Of a stretch of DNA of 64,000 bases, positions 51,813 through 60,622 are shown piece by piece. The stretch's first letter is position 1. Every line of letters starts with the position of its first letter. Source of the DNA: Litchfieldia alkalitelluris (GTDB lineage Bacteria; Bacillota; Bacilli; Bacillales; Salisediminibacteriaceae); assembly GCF_002153425.1 (NCBI RefSeq), contig NZ_KZ119600.1, positions 1,347,103 through 1,411,102 of the forward strand, given 5' to 3'. Position numbers and translations under genes: made by a program. The notes below the pieces were generated by a model. It searched no databases. It was not told the DNA's origin and saw nothing but the letters and a program-made list of their open reading frames with translations.

Positions 51813-51990
51813 AAAATGGTTAACGGTTTTTGAGGTACATTCCAGTCGAACGAATAGTAATGCATGTTCATGTTTACGATAGGTAACAGAACCTGTTTTT
51901 CTGATGACATCTTCTTTTTCACATGAGGGTTCATTTGTCATGTAACCCGTATGAATGCGATACTACTCAACACTAAAGGAGAAGGAATGA

Positions 51991-52218
51991 ATGAAAAAAC
52001 CTGCAGAATTTGCTGATCTAGGGGAAGTTATCGTCGTTTCAGAGGTTTTTCAATTAAATACATTTCAAACAGTATCCTATTTGGAAAAGGGGATAATGGA
52101 GGTATTTAAGGATAGAGAAGCTTTTTTTGAAAAATACGGGGATAAGGACGATTATGAAGAATTAGAGGATTGGTGTGAGTTGAGTACGGGGAAAATTTTT
52201 ACAAAGGTTAAGCAATAA
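51991..52218 (+). CDS. Small acidic hypothetical protein
   Basis: The 75-residue protein follows AAAGGAGAAGG and an ATG. It is soluble and acidic, with LGEVIVVSEVFQLNTFQTVS in the centre and GDKDDYEELEDWCELS near the end. It has no membrane or signal segment. I do not recognise it. Behind it 52225-52270 holds GGGGCAGACCCC and GGGAGGTCCCC, weak hairpins. Confidence 0.6.
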   Translation: MKKPAEFADLGEVIVVSEVFQLNTFQTVSYLEKGIMEVFKDREAFFEKYGDKDDYEELEDWCELSTGKIFTKVKQ

Positions 52219-52370
52219 GTATTACGGGGCAGACCCCAATTCAGTATTGTTTTACTGTTCTAGGGAGGTCCCCATTATAGTTATGTTTATGTTTACATTA
52301 ATGGGGAAAGGTATCGCATATATACAGGGGGCCATGGAAGTCACTTGGGAAAAAGGGGCTTCGGCAGGCT

Positions 52371-53093
52371 CTATAAACGATAATACTTTACAAGTTCGGG
52401 GTACTCCTTTATCTCCTGCTTACCTTTTTCACTGAGGGCATAGACGCCTCTTTTGACTCTAACAAACCAACCGTAATAATTTTTGCTAAGGATGGATTGT
52501 GTTTTCTTCCCAGTTCCCATTTGGAGAAGTCCCTTGGGAGATAATTCACCGTGTTTTTCCAAGTAACAAGCTATTTGAATGCAGCTTTCTCGATAGGCGG
52601 TCATAATTTGCTTTCTGCTGGAACCACCGATATTGTAATCGCCACTTCGCCCATCGATTTCCTTTATTATCTTCTGCCTGAGGTATTTGGCTTTCCCCAT
52701 GCTGATGGATCGATGAAAAGGGGTAGGTTGAATGATAACTTCCACTCTTTTTCGCTTCTCTGTATAGGAAACGAGGATAAGACCTAATTCTAATCTACGC
52801 AGTAAATGGCAAGTATCTCTCCATTTTTTTGAGCGAGGATTGTGTTTTTTCGGTTTTGGTATTGCGATATATACGTGTTCTGACATTCGTTGCCTTTTTG
52901 TTCCTTGAATGAGCAAATCCACGCTTAAGTTTAATTTCAATTCTACAATGATTAAGACGTCATCTTTCATGACTGCCATATCACAATCTTTCACTTCTCC
53001 GTACACGTCGTACCCTTTACGCTTAAAGTACTTTTGAATTGGTTCATATAAATCAGATTCTCTTAATTTCCGTTTTTCATTCACTACCAGCAC
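52371..53093 (-). CDS. DUF2161 PD-(D/E)XK-type nuclease-like protein
   Basis: The 240-residue soluble protein has a restriction-endonuclease-like core: KRKGYDVYGEVKDCDMAVMK then DDVLIIVELKLN (about 25-55), giving D...ExK residues. Basic residues are frequent. The C-terminal half has a winged-helix-like part (ACYLEKHGELSPKGLLQMGT). This fits DUF2161, a putative PD-(D/E)XK phosphodiesterase family. GTG is the start; an internal GTG at 53084 is an alternative. Target unknown. It is convergent with the small acidic gene. Confidence 0.78.
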   Translation of the reverse strand: MLVVNEKRKLRESDLYEPIQKYFKRKGYDVYGEVKDCDMAVMKDDVLIIVELKLNLSVDLLIQGTKRQRMSEHVYIAIPKPKKHNPRSKKWRDTCHLLRRLELGLILVSYTEKRKRVEVIIQPTPFHRSISMGKAKYLRQKIIKEIDGRSGDYNIGGSSRKQIMTAYRESCIQIACYLEKHGELSPKGLLQMGTGKKTQSILSKNYYGWFVRVKRGVYALSEKGKQEIKEYPELVKYYRL

Positions 53094-53439
53094 CGTCCAG
53101 TTAAAAAATACTAGACTTTATTTTATCATATAATATAAAAAATTGGGTTTCTGGGATATTCTGCTGTTTTGGGACGGTTTAACCATATCGTGCCTGAAGC
53201 TCTAGTTGTTTTTCAAAAAAATCGAGTGTTTTTCTTAAAATGAACGTGGTGCTTATAGTTTGGTGACTGGACTGACTTCCGTGCGTTAATGCTTTATTAT
53301 ACTGGGGATCAGGTGCTTTTTCGAATGGGCATTACGATTTAGTAGTTTTTTTAGGTTGAATTTGATTGCATAATTTTTTCATCAATTAGCAAAATAATAA
53401 AAATGTAATGGTTAATCTAACAAGATCGGGGTTAGTTTA
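53094..53439. other. Intergenic region, no gene seen
   Basis: About 346 bases between divergent genes. Short runs of A and T occur, but I see no convincing promoter pair, repeat or small gene. Confidence 0.4.
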
Positions 53440-54018
53440 ATGAAATATAATGAATACTTGGATAAGATCTATCAAACAAATGAGGAATGGAACGAACTCA
53501 TATCATCCTATTGGCATGATTTTTCTAGTTTTGATGCGTGGCAATTTTGGATGGTTTTTCTCATTTTGATACTGCCGCTTCTACTTCTCATCATGATAGT
53601 TGATCGGAAGCGGCTCTTTGAATTATTTTTTTTCGGATACACCGTTCACATACTTTGGACGTACGCAGCAAATTTCCTAGAAAGTCATAATTACTTAGTT
53701 CATAATTATTTTTTAACTCCATTTTTGCCGACCTCTCTTAATATGACGGCATCAGCACTACCTGTAGGTTTCCTTCTAGTTTACCAGTACTGTACAAATC
53801 GTCAGAAGAACTTTTATATTTATGCTGTCATTTTGTCTGCCGTATTTGGAATTGGATTTGCAACCGTGTCTGATTGGATTGACTTAATTAATTTTAATAA
53901 AGGGATGAATCAAATTTATCTCTTTATGATCGATGTAGTTATCGCATTTACTGCCTACTGGTTTACGAGGCTTGTTAAGCGTGTATGGAAAAAGGCAGGG
54001 GGCAGGAGTGTTTACTAA
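53440..54018 (+). CDS. CBO0543-like membrane protein, longer form
   Basis: The 192-residue protein has an N-terminal soluble helix (YNEYLDKIYQTNEEWNELIS) then five membrane segments (about 36-54, 62-80, 92-112, 128-146 and 156-174) and a basic tail. WQFWMVFLILILPLLLLIMI and the later VSDWIDLINFNKGMNQIYLF are similar to CBO0543-type proteins. Function unknown. A terminator follows at 54125. Confidence 0.65.
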   Translation: MKYNEYLDKIYQTNEEWNELISSYWHDFSSFDAWQFWMVFLILILPLLLLIMIVDRKRLFELFFFGYTVHILWTYAANFLESHNYLVHNYFLTPFLPTSLNMTASALPVGFLLVYQYCTNRQKNFYIYAVILSAVFGIGFATVSDWIDLINFNKGMNQIYLFMIDVVIAFTAYWFTRLVKRVWKKAGGRSVY

Positions 54019-54124
54019 TTCACTACTTTTTTGCCTAATTTAAAAATGAAGACGAGCGTAGAAAATGAAATAGACTGTATTCTGTATTTGTGCCAACAAC
54101 TTTATTTTTTAAGAGAGAATTATA

Positions 54125-54165
54125 TAAAAAAGACAATTATGCCTTTATGGGTAATTGTCTTTTTA
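54125..54165 (+). terminator. Intrinsic terminator
   Basis: AAAAAGACAATTA and TAATTGTCTTTTT pair perfectly around a loop of about 12 bases, giving a bidirectional A/T-flanked hairpin. Confidence 0.85.
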
Positions 54166-54253
54166 GTCTAGCTAATAGAAGTTAACTCCGTTTGTTGACC
54201 TCTTAGCTTATATTTGGTGTACGGTAGTAATATTGTATTGAGGGGCGAGTGTA

Positions 54254-54376
54254 TTATATAATTCGACGTTGGTGGCGAAGTTCGATTTGATTTCTGTATT
54301 CGTTTAAATGTTTTGTCACCTGATACTCTCTTTCTACATTAGGTCTAAACTTTCTTTTTATGATAGCTAAGATCAT
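54254..54376 (-). CDS. 40-residue basic protein
   Basis: On the reverse strand an ATG at 54376 follows GTGAGGTG by about five bases. It reads MILAIIKRKFRPNVEREYQV then TKHLNEYRNQIELRHQRRII and stops. The product is strongly basic, with an amphipathic helical character, and could bind nucleic acid or membrane. I do not recognise it. The good ribosome site and clean codons support a gene. Confidence 0.55.
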   Translation of the reverse strand: MILAIIKRKFRPNVEREYQVTKHLNEYRNQIELRHQRRII

Positions 54377-54577
54377 TTTTAACACCTCACTTGTTTGTTT
54401 TTCTTACTTATATTCTAGCTATAATCTAGAAAAGCCAAAACGTACTGGAGGTTGGTTTTCTCTCAATCTAAAGTCTGATATACATCTCAACCTAGGGTGA
54501 GATTAGTTAGTCCAATTTACTAGGTAAGGCGAGAATCGATATAGTTGAGAGTAGCTTAAAAGGAGGGGAAGAATTAA

Positions 54578-55158
54578 AAATCTCATATCGGATCAAAGGC
54601 TGATCAGGTATGAAAACATGAAATAAAGAAATCTCATACCAGATCAAGGGCTGATCAGGTATGAAAATAAGAAATTTAGAGATCTCATACCATATCAAAG
54701 GCTGATCAGGTATGAAAACAAGAAATAAAGAAATCTCATACCAGATCAAGGGCTGATCAGGTATGAAAATAAGAAATTTAGAGATCTCATACCATATCAA
54801 AGGCTGATCAGGTATGAAAACAAGAAATAAAGAAATCTCATACCAGATCAAAGGCCGATCAGGTATGAGAAACGAATAAATGAAAATCTCATACCGGATC
54901 AAGGGATGATCAGGTATGAAAACAAGAAATTAAGAAATCTCATACCAGATCAAGGGCCGATCAGGTATGAGAACATGAAATTAAGAAATCTCATACCAGA
55001 TCAAGGGCTGATTAGGTATGAGAAAGGAGGAAATGAAAATCTCATACCGGATCAAGGGCTGATCAGGTATGAAAATAAGAAATTTAGAGATCTCATACCA
55101 GATCAAGGGCTGATCAGGTATGAGAACATGAAATTAAGAAATCTCATACAAGATCATA
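54578..55158. repeat. Tandem array D: twelve 51-bp units
   Basis: ATCTCATA occurs at 54580, 54631, 54682, 54733, 54784, 54835, 54886, 54937, 54988, 55039, 55090 and 55141, a step of exactly 51 each time. Each unit holds CTCATACCAGATCA...TGATCAGGTATGAG, a long inverted repeat. In the first half of the array, units alternate GAAATAAAGAA and GAAATTTAGAG, so the larger repeat is 102 bp. Both strands are open in one frame because 51 is 17 codons. Confidence 0.95.
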
Positions 55159-55379
55159 AGGAAATAAGTACCACCTACTTTACAAAATCACTTATATAAT
55201 TGGGAACAAGAACTTTACTGTGATATGCCTAAAAAAGGTAGCTTTACAGGTGTAACTTTGCTAAATTTGTATAGTTGATCATTTTATCAATACTCATAAC
55301 AAAAATTGGTTAATGTATTTATATATGGTGATCACTTTTGATTTATATCGAGGAAATCAGAAATCGCAAGTGATGAGCC

Positions 55380-55482
55380 GCTAATCGAACGCGAAAAACG
55401 CTGAAAGCCAAGAACTCGCGTGAGATAAGAAGCTAATCGAACGTGAAAAACGCGAAAATCTTGCTAAGGAACTCGCGTGGGA
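55380..55482. repeat. Tandem pair E: two 52-bp units
   Basis: GCTAATCGAACGCGAAAAAC and GCTAATCGAACGTGAAAAAC start at 55380 and 55432, 52 bases apart, each ending in AACTCGCGTG. ACGCGA...TCGCGT is an inverted repeat within the unit. Bases 55159-55379 hold no gene. Confidence 0.8.
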
Positions 55483-55562
55483 TATCCCATCTGCATAACA
55501 TATTACATATTAAAAGCGTGACATTGAAGTAACGTCACATAGAAGGGACACAAGTACAAATT

Positions 55563-57488
55563 ATGACAAGATCACTTCCATTTACGATTGCAAAAACTGA
55601 AAAATTCTTTGATCGTCTCGGAGATTTCGTTGGAGATGTCTTTTATGACATCTTGCCTGAACAAGGCTACGAACTTCGTGATGAACAGATTTATATGGCA
55701 TTTCAATTGGAAAAAGCGTTTCAAAACAAATCTACCATTTTTTCCGAAGCTGGCGTAGGTACTGGTAAGACGTTTGTTTACTTGCTGTATGCGATATGCT
55801 ATGCGCGCTACAAAGGGAAACCGGCCATTATTTCCTGTGCAGATGAAACCCTCATTGAACAGCTTGTCAAAGAGGTCGGGGACATAAAAAAACTAGAAAA
55901 AGCTCTCGGAATAAACATTGATGTTCGACTTGCAAAGGCGAGAGAACAATATGTCTGCATGAAAAAATTGGAGGATATCGTCCACAAAACTGATAATAGG
56001 GATATTCACCGCGTTCATGATAGCATTCCAAGTTTTGTGCATCAGAAAGGTGCATCGATGCAAGCCTTCCAGCGCTACGGAGACCGAAAGGAGTATCCTT
56101 GGGTATCGGATGAGACATGGGAAAAAATCGCATGGGATCCTCTGCAACAATGTTCCACTTGTGAATGGCTGCACCGAAGCGGTTTGACATTGAATCGAGA
56201 GTATTATCGCCACGCAAGTGATTTAATTATTTGTTCACATGATTTTTACATGGAGCATATTTGGACGATGGAATCTCGAAAGAGGGAGGGACAACTCCCA
56301 CTACTGCCAGAGACAAGCTGCGTTATTTTTGATGAAGGTCATTTATTAGAGTTTGCTGCACAAAAAGCGCTGACGTATCGCTTTCAATCGCAAACGTTAA
56401 CGACGGTCCTGACAGGATACATGAATCAGGAAGTACGTGAAGAGTCTTTGTACTTAATTGAAGATATTTTGGCACTACATGATGAATGGTTTGACGTATT
56501 ATTAGAGACCTCGCGCTATGTAGAGGGCTCAAACCGAAAAGAAGTACCACGTTCTAATGTGATGCTGGAACTTGCGGCTAAATTGAGCCAAAAGGTAGAA
56601 CAATTGTTAGATCAACTTGTTTTTGATTCAGAGCTATTCACCATCGATGAGTATCATGTGAAGATTATTGAAGAATATTTAGAGTTTTTTTCCTATGGAC
56701 TAGCTATTTTGCTGAAGGATAATCAGGGAATATTTTGGTTAGAAGAAACGGATTCTGAAACAATCTTTGTGATCATGCCACGTTTGGTAGAGGATGTGTT
56801 GAAAAAAGAAGTGTTTTCTCAAGAAATACCCTTTATTTTTTCCTCTGCAACGATGTCTCAAGCTGGGGATTTCCGTTACATTGCTGATAGTTTAGGAATT
56901 GAACAATATGATTCCTTTGTGGTAGACTCTCCATTTGATTATGACGAGCAAATGACAGTTGCTGGCCATATGGCAGAATCTGAGCTGGAAAAATGGAAGG
57001 GGATTGCTGAAAAGTTAGTGGATAATGGTGGACATTCATTAATTTTATTTTCTTCTAAAGAAGAGATGGAGAAGTTTCGAATCTGGTTTGCTAATAATAA
57101 ACAGGTACCATTTTCTGTCCTTTTTGAAGGTGATAAGGAAATTAGTGAATTGGTCCAGGAGTTTCAGAATGATTCGTCATCGGTGCTGTGTTCATATAAT
57201 TTGTGGGAAGGTTTAGATGTGCCAGGACAAGCATTATCACAGGTGATTATCTCGTCATTGCCATTTCCGCCGCGAGATCCAGTATTTGAGGCCAAACGTA
57301 AATATGCAAAAAATGCAGTGGAGGAAGTGGACAATCCATACATGCTCCTTCGACTGAGGCAAGGAATTGGTCGCTTAATTCGAACGAGTAAAGATAAGGG
57401 AAGCGTACACCTTTGGATGGACAGGGAGCAAAGGAAATCGTACGAACCTATTATCAAGAAAGTGTTGCCAGTTGAATTAGAGTGGTAA
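55563..57488 (+). CDS. Rad3/DinG-type ATP-dependent helicase (YpvA-like)
   Basis: The 641-residue superfamily 2 helicase has Walker A GVGTGKTFVYLLYA (about 65-78), the DEAH-type box as DEGH (about 258-261), motif III SATMSQAGDF (about 424), and motif VI QGIGRLIRTSKDKG (about 600-613). Cys residues at about 121 and in QQCSTCEW (about 197-204), with a later Cys near 225, resemble the iron-sulfur site of the XPD/DinG group. It probably unwinds DNA with 5'-3' polarity in repair. The ATG has only a weak, distant ribosome site. Confidence 0.9.
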   Translation: MTRSLPFTIAKTEKFFDRLGDFVGDVFYDILPEQGYELRDEQIYMAFQLEKAFQNKSTIFSEAGVGTGKTFVYLLYAICYARYKGKPAIISCADETLIEQLVKEVGDIKKLEKALGINIDVRLAKAREQYVCMKKLEDIVHKTDNRDIHRVHDSIPSFVHQKGASMQAFQRYGDRKEYPWVSDETWEKIAWDPLQQCSTCEWLHRSGLTLNREYYRHASDLIICSHDFYMEHIWTMESRKREGQLPLLPETSCVIFDEGHLLEFAAQKALTYRFQSQTLTTVLTGYMNQEVREESLYLIEDILALHDEWFDVLLETSRYVEGSNRKEVPRSNVMLELAAKLSQKVEQLLDQLVFDSELFTIDEYHVKIIEEYLEFFSYGLAILLKDNQGIFWLEETDSETIFVIMPRLVEDVLKKEVFSQEIPFIFSSATMSQAGDFRYIADSLGIEQYDSFVVDSPFDYDEQMTVAGHMAESELEKWKGIAEKLVDNGGHSLILFSSKEEMEKFRIWFANNKQVPFSVLFEGDKEISELVQEFQNDSSSVLCSYNLWEGLDVPGQALSQVIISSLPFPPRDPVFEAKRKYAKNAVEEVDNPYMLLRLRQGIGRLIRTSKDKGSVHLWMDREQRKSYEPIIKKVLPVELEW

Positions 57489-57496
57489 ACGCAGGG

Positions 57497-57529
57497 ACGG
57501 TTCTCATGTTTACGAAACATGAGAACCGT
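57497..57529 (+). terminator. Perfect hairpin after the helicase gene
   Basis: ACGGTTCTCATGTTT and AAACATGAGAACCGT pair fully around ACG. GAGAACCGTCCCC-type sequence also occurs at 38328. No strong T run follows, so termination is likely but not certain. Confidence 0.65.
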
Positions 57530-57756
57530 TTGGAACCAATGAATAAGTCGTAGCACAACTACAACTATTAAGTATATTTATATTTGAATACAATTCTTGA
57601 TGAGACTGGCGCAACTCCCTTTCCACGGGCGGAAGGGGTGCCCCCTCTACTCTCGCAGTATACAGCTAGCGACAGTCCTCCTCCCCCCTTTTGAAGAAGT
57701 ATTTTGTTTTTTTACAAAAGATCTGCACAAAAAACAATATGCGACAAAGAATGCAG

Positions 57757-57785
57757 TTGACACTAATGTATTACAGGAATAGAAT
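57757..57785 (+). promoter_or_regulatory. SigA-type promoter of the exopolysaccharide operon
   Basis: TTGACA (57757-57762), a 17-base spacer, and TAGAAT (57780-57785) make an excellent sigma-A promoter. It would start transcription about 225 bases before wecB, leaving a long leader that holds the SinR-like boxes. The bases 57530-57756 hold no supported gene. Confidence 0.75.
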
Positions 57786-57840
57786 GAAATAAATAATTAC
57801 AACGTCCAATTTCACACCTTTTTTTTGCACATGATATTCG

Positions 57841-57926
57841 TTATTAAGAACCTATAGTATGCATTAAAGAGCAATTAGTAATTTGATACACCTATTATAT
57901 TCTTTATTAAGAACTGGTTGTTCTTA
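57841..57926 (+). promoter_or_regulatory. SinR-like operator boxes
   Basis: TTATTAAGAAC occurs at 57841 and 57904, 63 bases apart. The second is part of TAAGAAC-N5-GTTCTTA (57908-57926), a perfect palindrome. GTTCTTT-like sites are bound by SinR, the biofilm master repressor of Bacillus. The downstream genes make a polysaccharide, which fits; the last base of the consensus (T) is an A here. Confidence 0.5.
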
Positions 57927-58017
57927 GATAGCTAAGGAAACGGCTCGAGTTTTCACCAACATAAAAGCTGCCATGTAATGCCCAGAATTATATTAATGTA
58001 GCAAGGGGTGGGTTTAT

Positions 58018-59190
58018 ATGAACAAAAAAGTAATGGTTGTATTTGGGACGAGGCCAGAAGCGATAAAAATGTGCCCACTTGTCAAAGAACTAAAAGCTCG
58101 AGCAACATTGGATACATTTGTTTGTGTGACTGGTCAACACAGAGAAATGTTAGACCAGGTCTTACACGCGTTTCAAGTTGAACCTGACTTTGATTTATCC
58201 ATTATGAAGGCAAAGCAAACCCTATTTGATGTCACAGTTAATATTCTAGAAAAAATGAAAGTTGTTTTAGAAACAGTAAGGCCTGATGTTGTTCTAGTCC
58301 ATGGTGATACTTCTACAACTTTTGTAACTGCTTTGGCATGTTTTTACCTTCAAATACCTGTTGGTCATGTGGAAGCGGGCTTAAGAACTTATAATATTTT
58401 TTCACCATATCCAGAAGAATTTAATCGTCAAGCTGTGGGGGTTGTAGCCGCTTATAACTTTGCTCCAACGGAAATGGCAAAAGCAAATCTACTAAAGGAA
58501 GGAAAAGATCCTAACACAATCTATGTTACTGGTAATACTGCGATTGATGCCTTACAAACAACCGTTCGAAATAATTACTGTCATGAACAGCTAGAATGGG
58601 CGTCTGATAGTAGATTAATCATGATAACAGCTCACCGAAGGGAAAATCTAGGTATACCAATGAGAAACATGTTTAGGGCTATTAAGAGAATTGTTGATGA
58701 AAAGCCAGATATCAAGGTGATATATCCGATTCATCTGAATCCTGTGGTTAGGGAAGCAGCTAATGATATATTGGGAAATTGTACTCGAGTAAGAATCATT
58801 GAGCCTTTGGATGTATTAGATTTTCATAACTTTCTTTCAAGATCTTACTTAATTTTAACAGATAGTGGTGGGATACAAGAGGAAGCTCCAAGTTTAGGGA
58901 AGCCAGTGTTGGTGATGCGAGACACGACAGAACGACCTGAGGGAATTGCAGCTGGAACATTAAAGTTAGTTGGGACAGAAGAAAATAATATTTACAATAC
59001 CTTTAAATTACTCCTAGAAGTTGAGAAGGAATATACAAGAATGAGCCAATCTAGTAACCCGTATGGGGATGGTTATGCAAGTAAAAGAATTGCGGGTATT
59101 TTGGAAAGTGTGCTAGGAGGACGAGAGGATAGGTCTCCTGCTTTGGATATGATAGACCACCCTTCTAGGCCAGCTGAATTCGTACCATAA
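58018..59190 (+). CDS. wecB: UDP-N-acetylglucosamine 2-epimerase
   Basis: The 390-residue cytosolic enzyme converts UDP-GlcNAc to UDP-ManNAc. Motifs are complete: FGTRPEAIKMCPLVKEL (about 9-25), GQHREMLDQVL (about 42-52), VHGDTSTTF (about 97-105), GHVEAGLRT (about 119-127), ITAHRRENLG (about 203-212) and SDSGGIQEEAPSLGKPVLVM near 282-301, followed by RDTTERPE. AAGGGGTG precedes the ATG. It opens an operon with a hydrolase, a DUF2334 protein and a glycosyltransferase, and would supply a ManNAc-type precursor. Confidence 0.96.
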   Translation: MNKKVMVVFGTRPEAIKMCPLVKELKARATLDTFVCVTGQHREMLDQVLHAFQVEPDFDLSIMKAKQTLFDVTVNILEKMKVVLETVRPDVVLVHGDTSTTFVTALACFYLQIPVGHVEAGLRTYNIFSPYPEEFNRQAVGVVAAYNFAPTEMAKANLLKEGKDPNTIYVTGNTAIDALQTTVRNNYCHEQLEWASDSRLIMITAHRRENLGIPMRNMFRAIKRIVDEKPDIKVIYPIHLNPVVREAANDILGNCTRVRIIEPLDVLDFHNFLSRSYLILTDSGGIQEEAPSLGKPVLVMRDTTERPEGIAAGTLKLVGTEENNIYNTFKLLLEVEKEYTRMSQSSNPYGDGYASKRIAGILESVLGGREDRSPALDMIDHPSRPAEFVP

Positions 59191-59263
59191 TACGTAAGTT
59201 TTTCCTCAATCACATGGATTGTTGTTCTATGAATAGTCTTCAGCAGAAAAAGGAGAGAATCGA

Positions 59264-60481
59264 GTGCCTAGAATAATTCTTATCATCGGTATCATGATAG
59301 TTATACCTATCATTTTGCTGTTGTTTATAAGGGAAGAGGAAATTTCGCCTAGTAATGAAAGTGCTGAGGAACGTGAGGAAGCAGATGAAGTAACCAATGA
59401 CTTAAAGGTAGGGACAGGAGAGACTGAAGGGGAGGAAGATAAAAATACTTTGAAATCAAATAATACAATAAATGTGGAGACGGAGGAACTGAATATGGAG
59501 AAACATAGGGAAGAGATTGAAGCAGTGAATCAGCCAAAATATAAAGCAAGTGAATTTCAAGCTGGAATGAATTTATTAATATATGGTCATCCTGACAGGG
59601 GAGAAGCTCGAAAGATTCTTACTGACCTAAAAAATCTAGGTGTTAATAGTATTGCTATTACGTTTCCTTTTGTCCAAGCGGATCTCCATTCGAATCAAGT
59701 GGAAGAAGACCTTGTGATAACCCCTACCATGAAAGAATTAGATGGCATCATACAGGAAGCGCAGGCCTTGAATTTAAGCGTAATGCTCCGACCAATTCTT
59801 GATGAAGAAAACTTAATGGCATCAGGATATTGGAGGGGAGACCTCGCCCCATCAGATCCAGAGGCATGGTTTAAAAGTTATCGTTCTCTCTTACTTCCCT
59901 ATGCCAAGTTAGCGGAATCAAGAAACGTGAAGGTTTTTAATATCGGTACAGAGTTCAATTCTCTTCAAAATCAGTATAGTAAAGAGTGGATAATTTTGAT
60001 TGAATCATTACGGGAAATCTACAATGGTGATTTGATATATTCATTTAACTGGAACACAGTTAATGAGATACCAACAATTGAATTCGTTCCTTTGCTGGAT
60101 CATGTTGGAATAGATGCTTACTTCCCGTTGGAAGCAGAGGATGGTGCCAGTATCACTAAGTTAGAAGAAGAATGGCATAAATGGACAAGTGAAGTGAAGG
60201 ATATAATCAATCATGATTCTGTCATAATCACCGAATCTGGAATGGTTCCAGTTGCAGGAGCATATCGCCATCCGTACGCATGGGATTTACCTGATGGCAA
60301 GCTCGACTGGCAGGCGCAAGCAAACTATTATGAAGCAACATATAAGGTTTGGAGACCTCTGATTGATGGCATTTACTGGTGGTGTGTTACTTTAGATCAG
60401 GAACCAGGGGTTATTGATTATTCCCCACTCGGTTCCATTACGGAATCAGTAATTGAAAATATATTTCTGAAAACACCTTAG
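59264..60481 (+). CDS. Membrane-anchored GH113-like glycoside hydrolase
   Basis: The GTG start has AAAAAGGAGA nine bases upstream. The 405-residue protein has one N-terminal membrane segment (about 4-23), an acidic low-complexity linker (about 25-90) and a TIM-barrel domain (about 95-400). FNIGTEFNSLQ (about 227-237) and VIITESGMVP (about 322-331) hold the two acids of a family 113-like hydrolase. It should face the cell exterior and may trim the polysaccharide made by the operon. The GH family is judged from the motifs only. Confidence 0.78.
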   Translation: MPRIILIIGIMIVIPIILLLFIREEEISPSNESAEEREEADEVTNDLKVGTGETEGEEDKNTLKSNNTINVETEELNMEKHREEIEAVNQPKYKASEFQAGMNLLIYGHPDRGEARKILTDLKNLGVNSIAITFPFVQADLHSNQVEEDLVITPTMKELDGIIQEAQALNLSVMLRPILDEENLMASGYWRGDLAPSDPEAWFKSYRSLLLPYAKLAESRNVKVFNIGTEFNSLQNQYSKEWIILIESLREIYNGDLIYSFNWNTVNEIPTIEFVPLLDHVGIDAYFPLEAEDGASITKLEEEWHKWTSEVKDIINHDSVIITESGMVPVAGAYRHPYAWDLPDGKLDWQAQANYYEATYKVWRPLIDGIYWWCVTLDQEPGVIDYSPLGSITESVIENIFLKTP

Positions 60482-60622
60482 ATACTCATGAAAAAAACGG
60501 GATCACTATCATAGGAAAATCTACGGCTAACATAAATATAAGATTAATATTCTGAATATTCAAATAAAATGACACGGTCATTGGAGTTTTATAAGGAATG
60601 GTTTCAAGAGGGGGACTTATGA

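Noticed and set aside
54507-55199. Two divergent open frames with 17-residue repeats (IPDQPLIWYEISK type) over array D
   Set aside because: They exist because the 51-bp unit is a multiple of three and lacks stops. Neither has a ribosome site; the starts come from ATGA in the palindrome.
57597-57782. 61-residue forward frame before the exopolysaccharide operon
   Set aside because: No ribosome site and low-quality composition; the promoter lies at its end, which fits a non-coding region.
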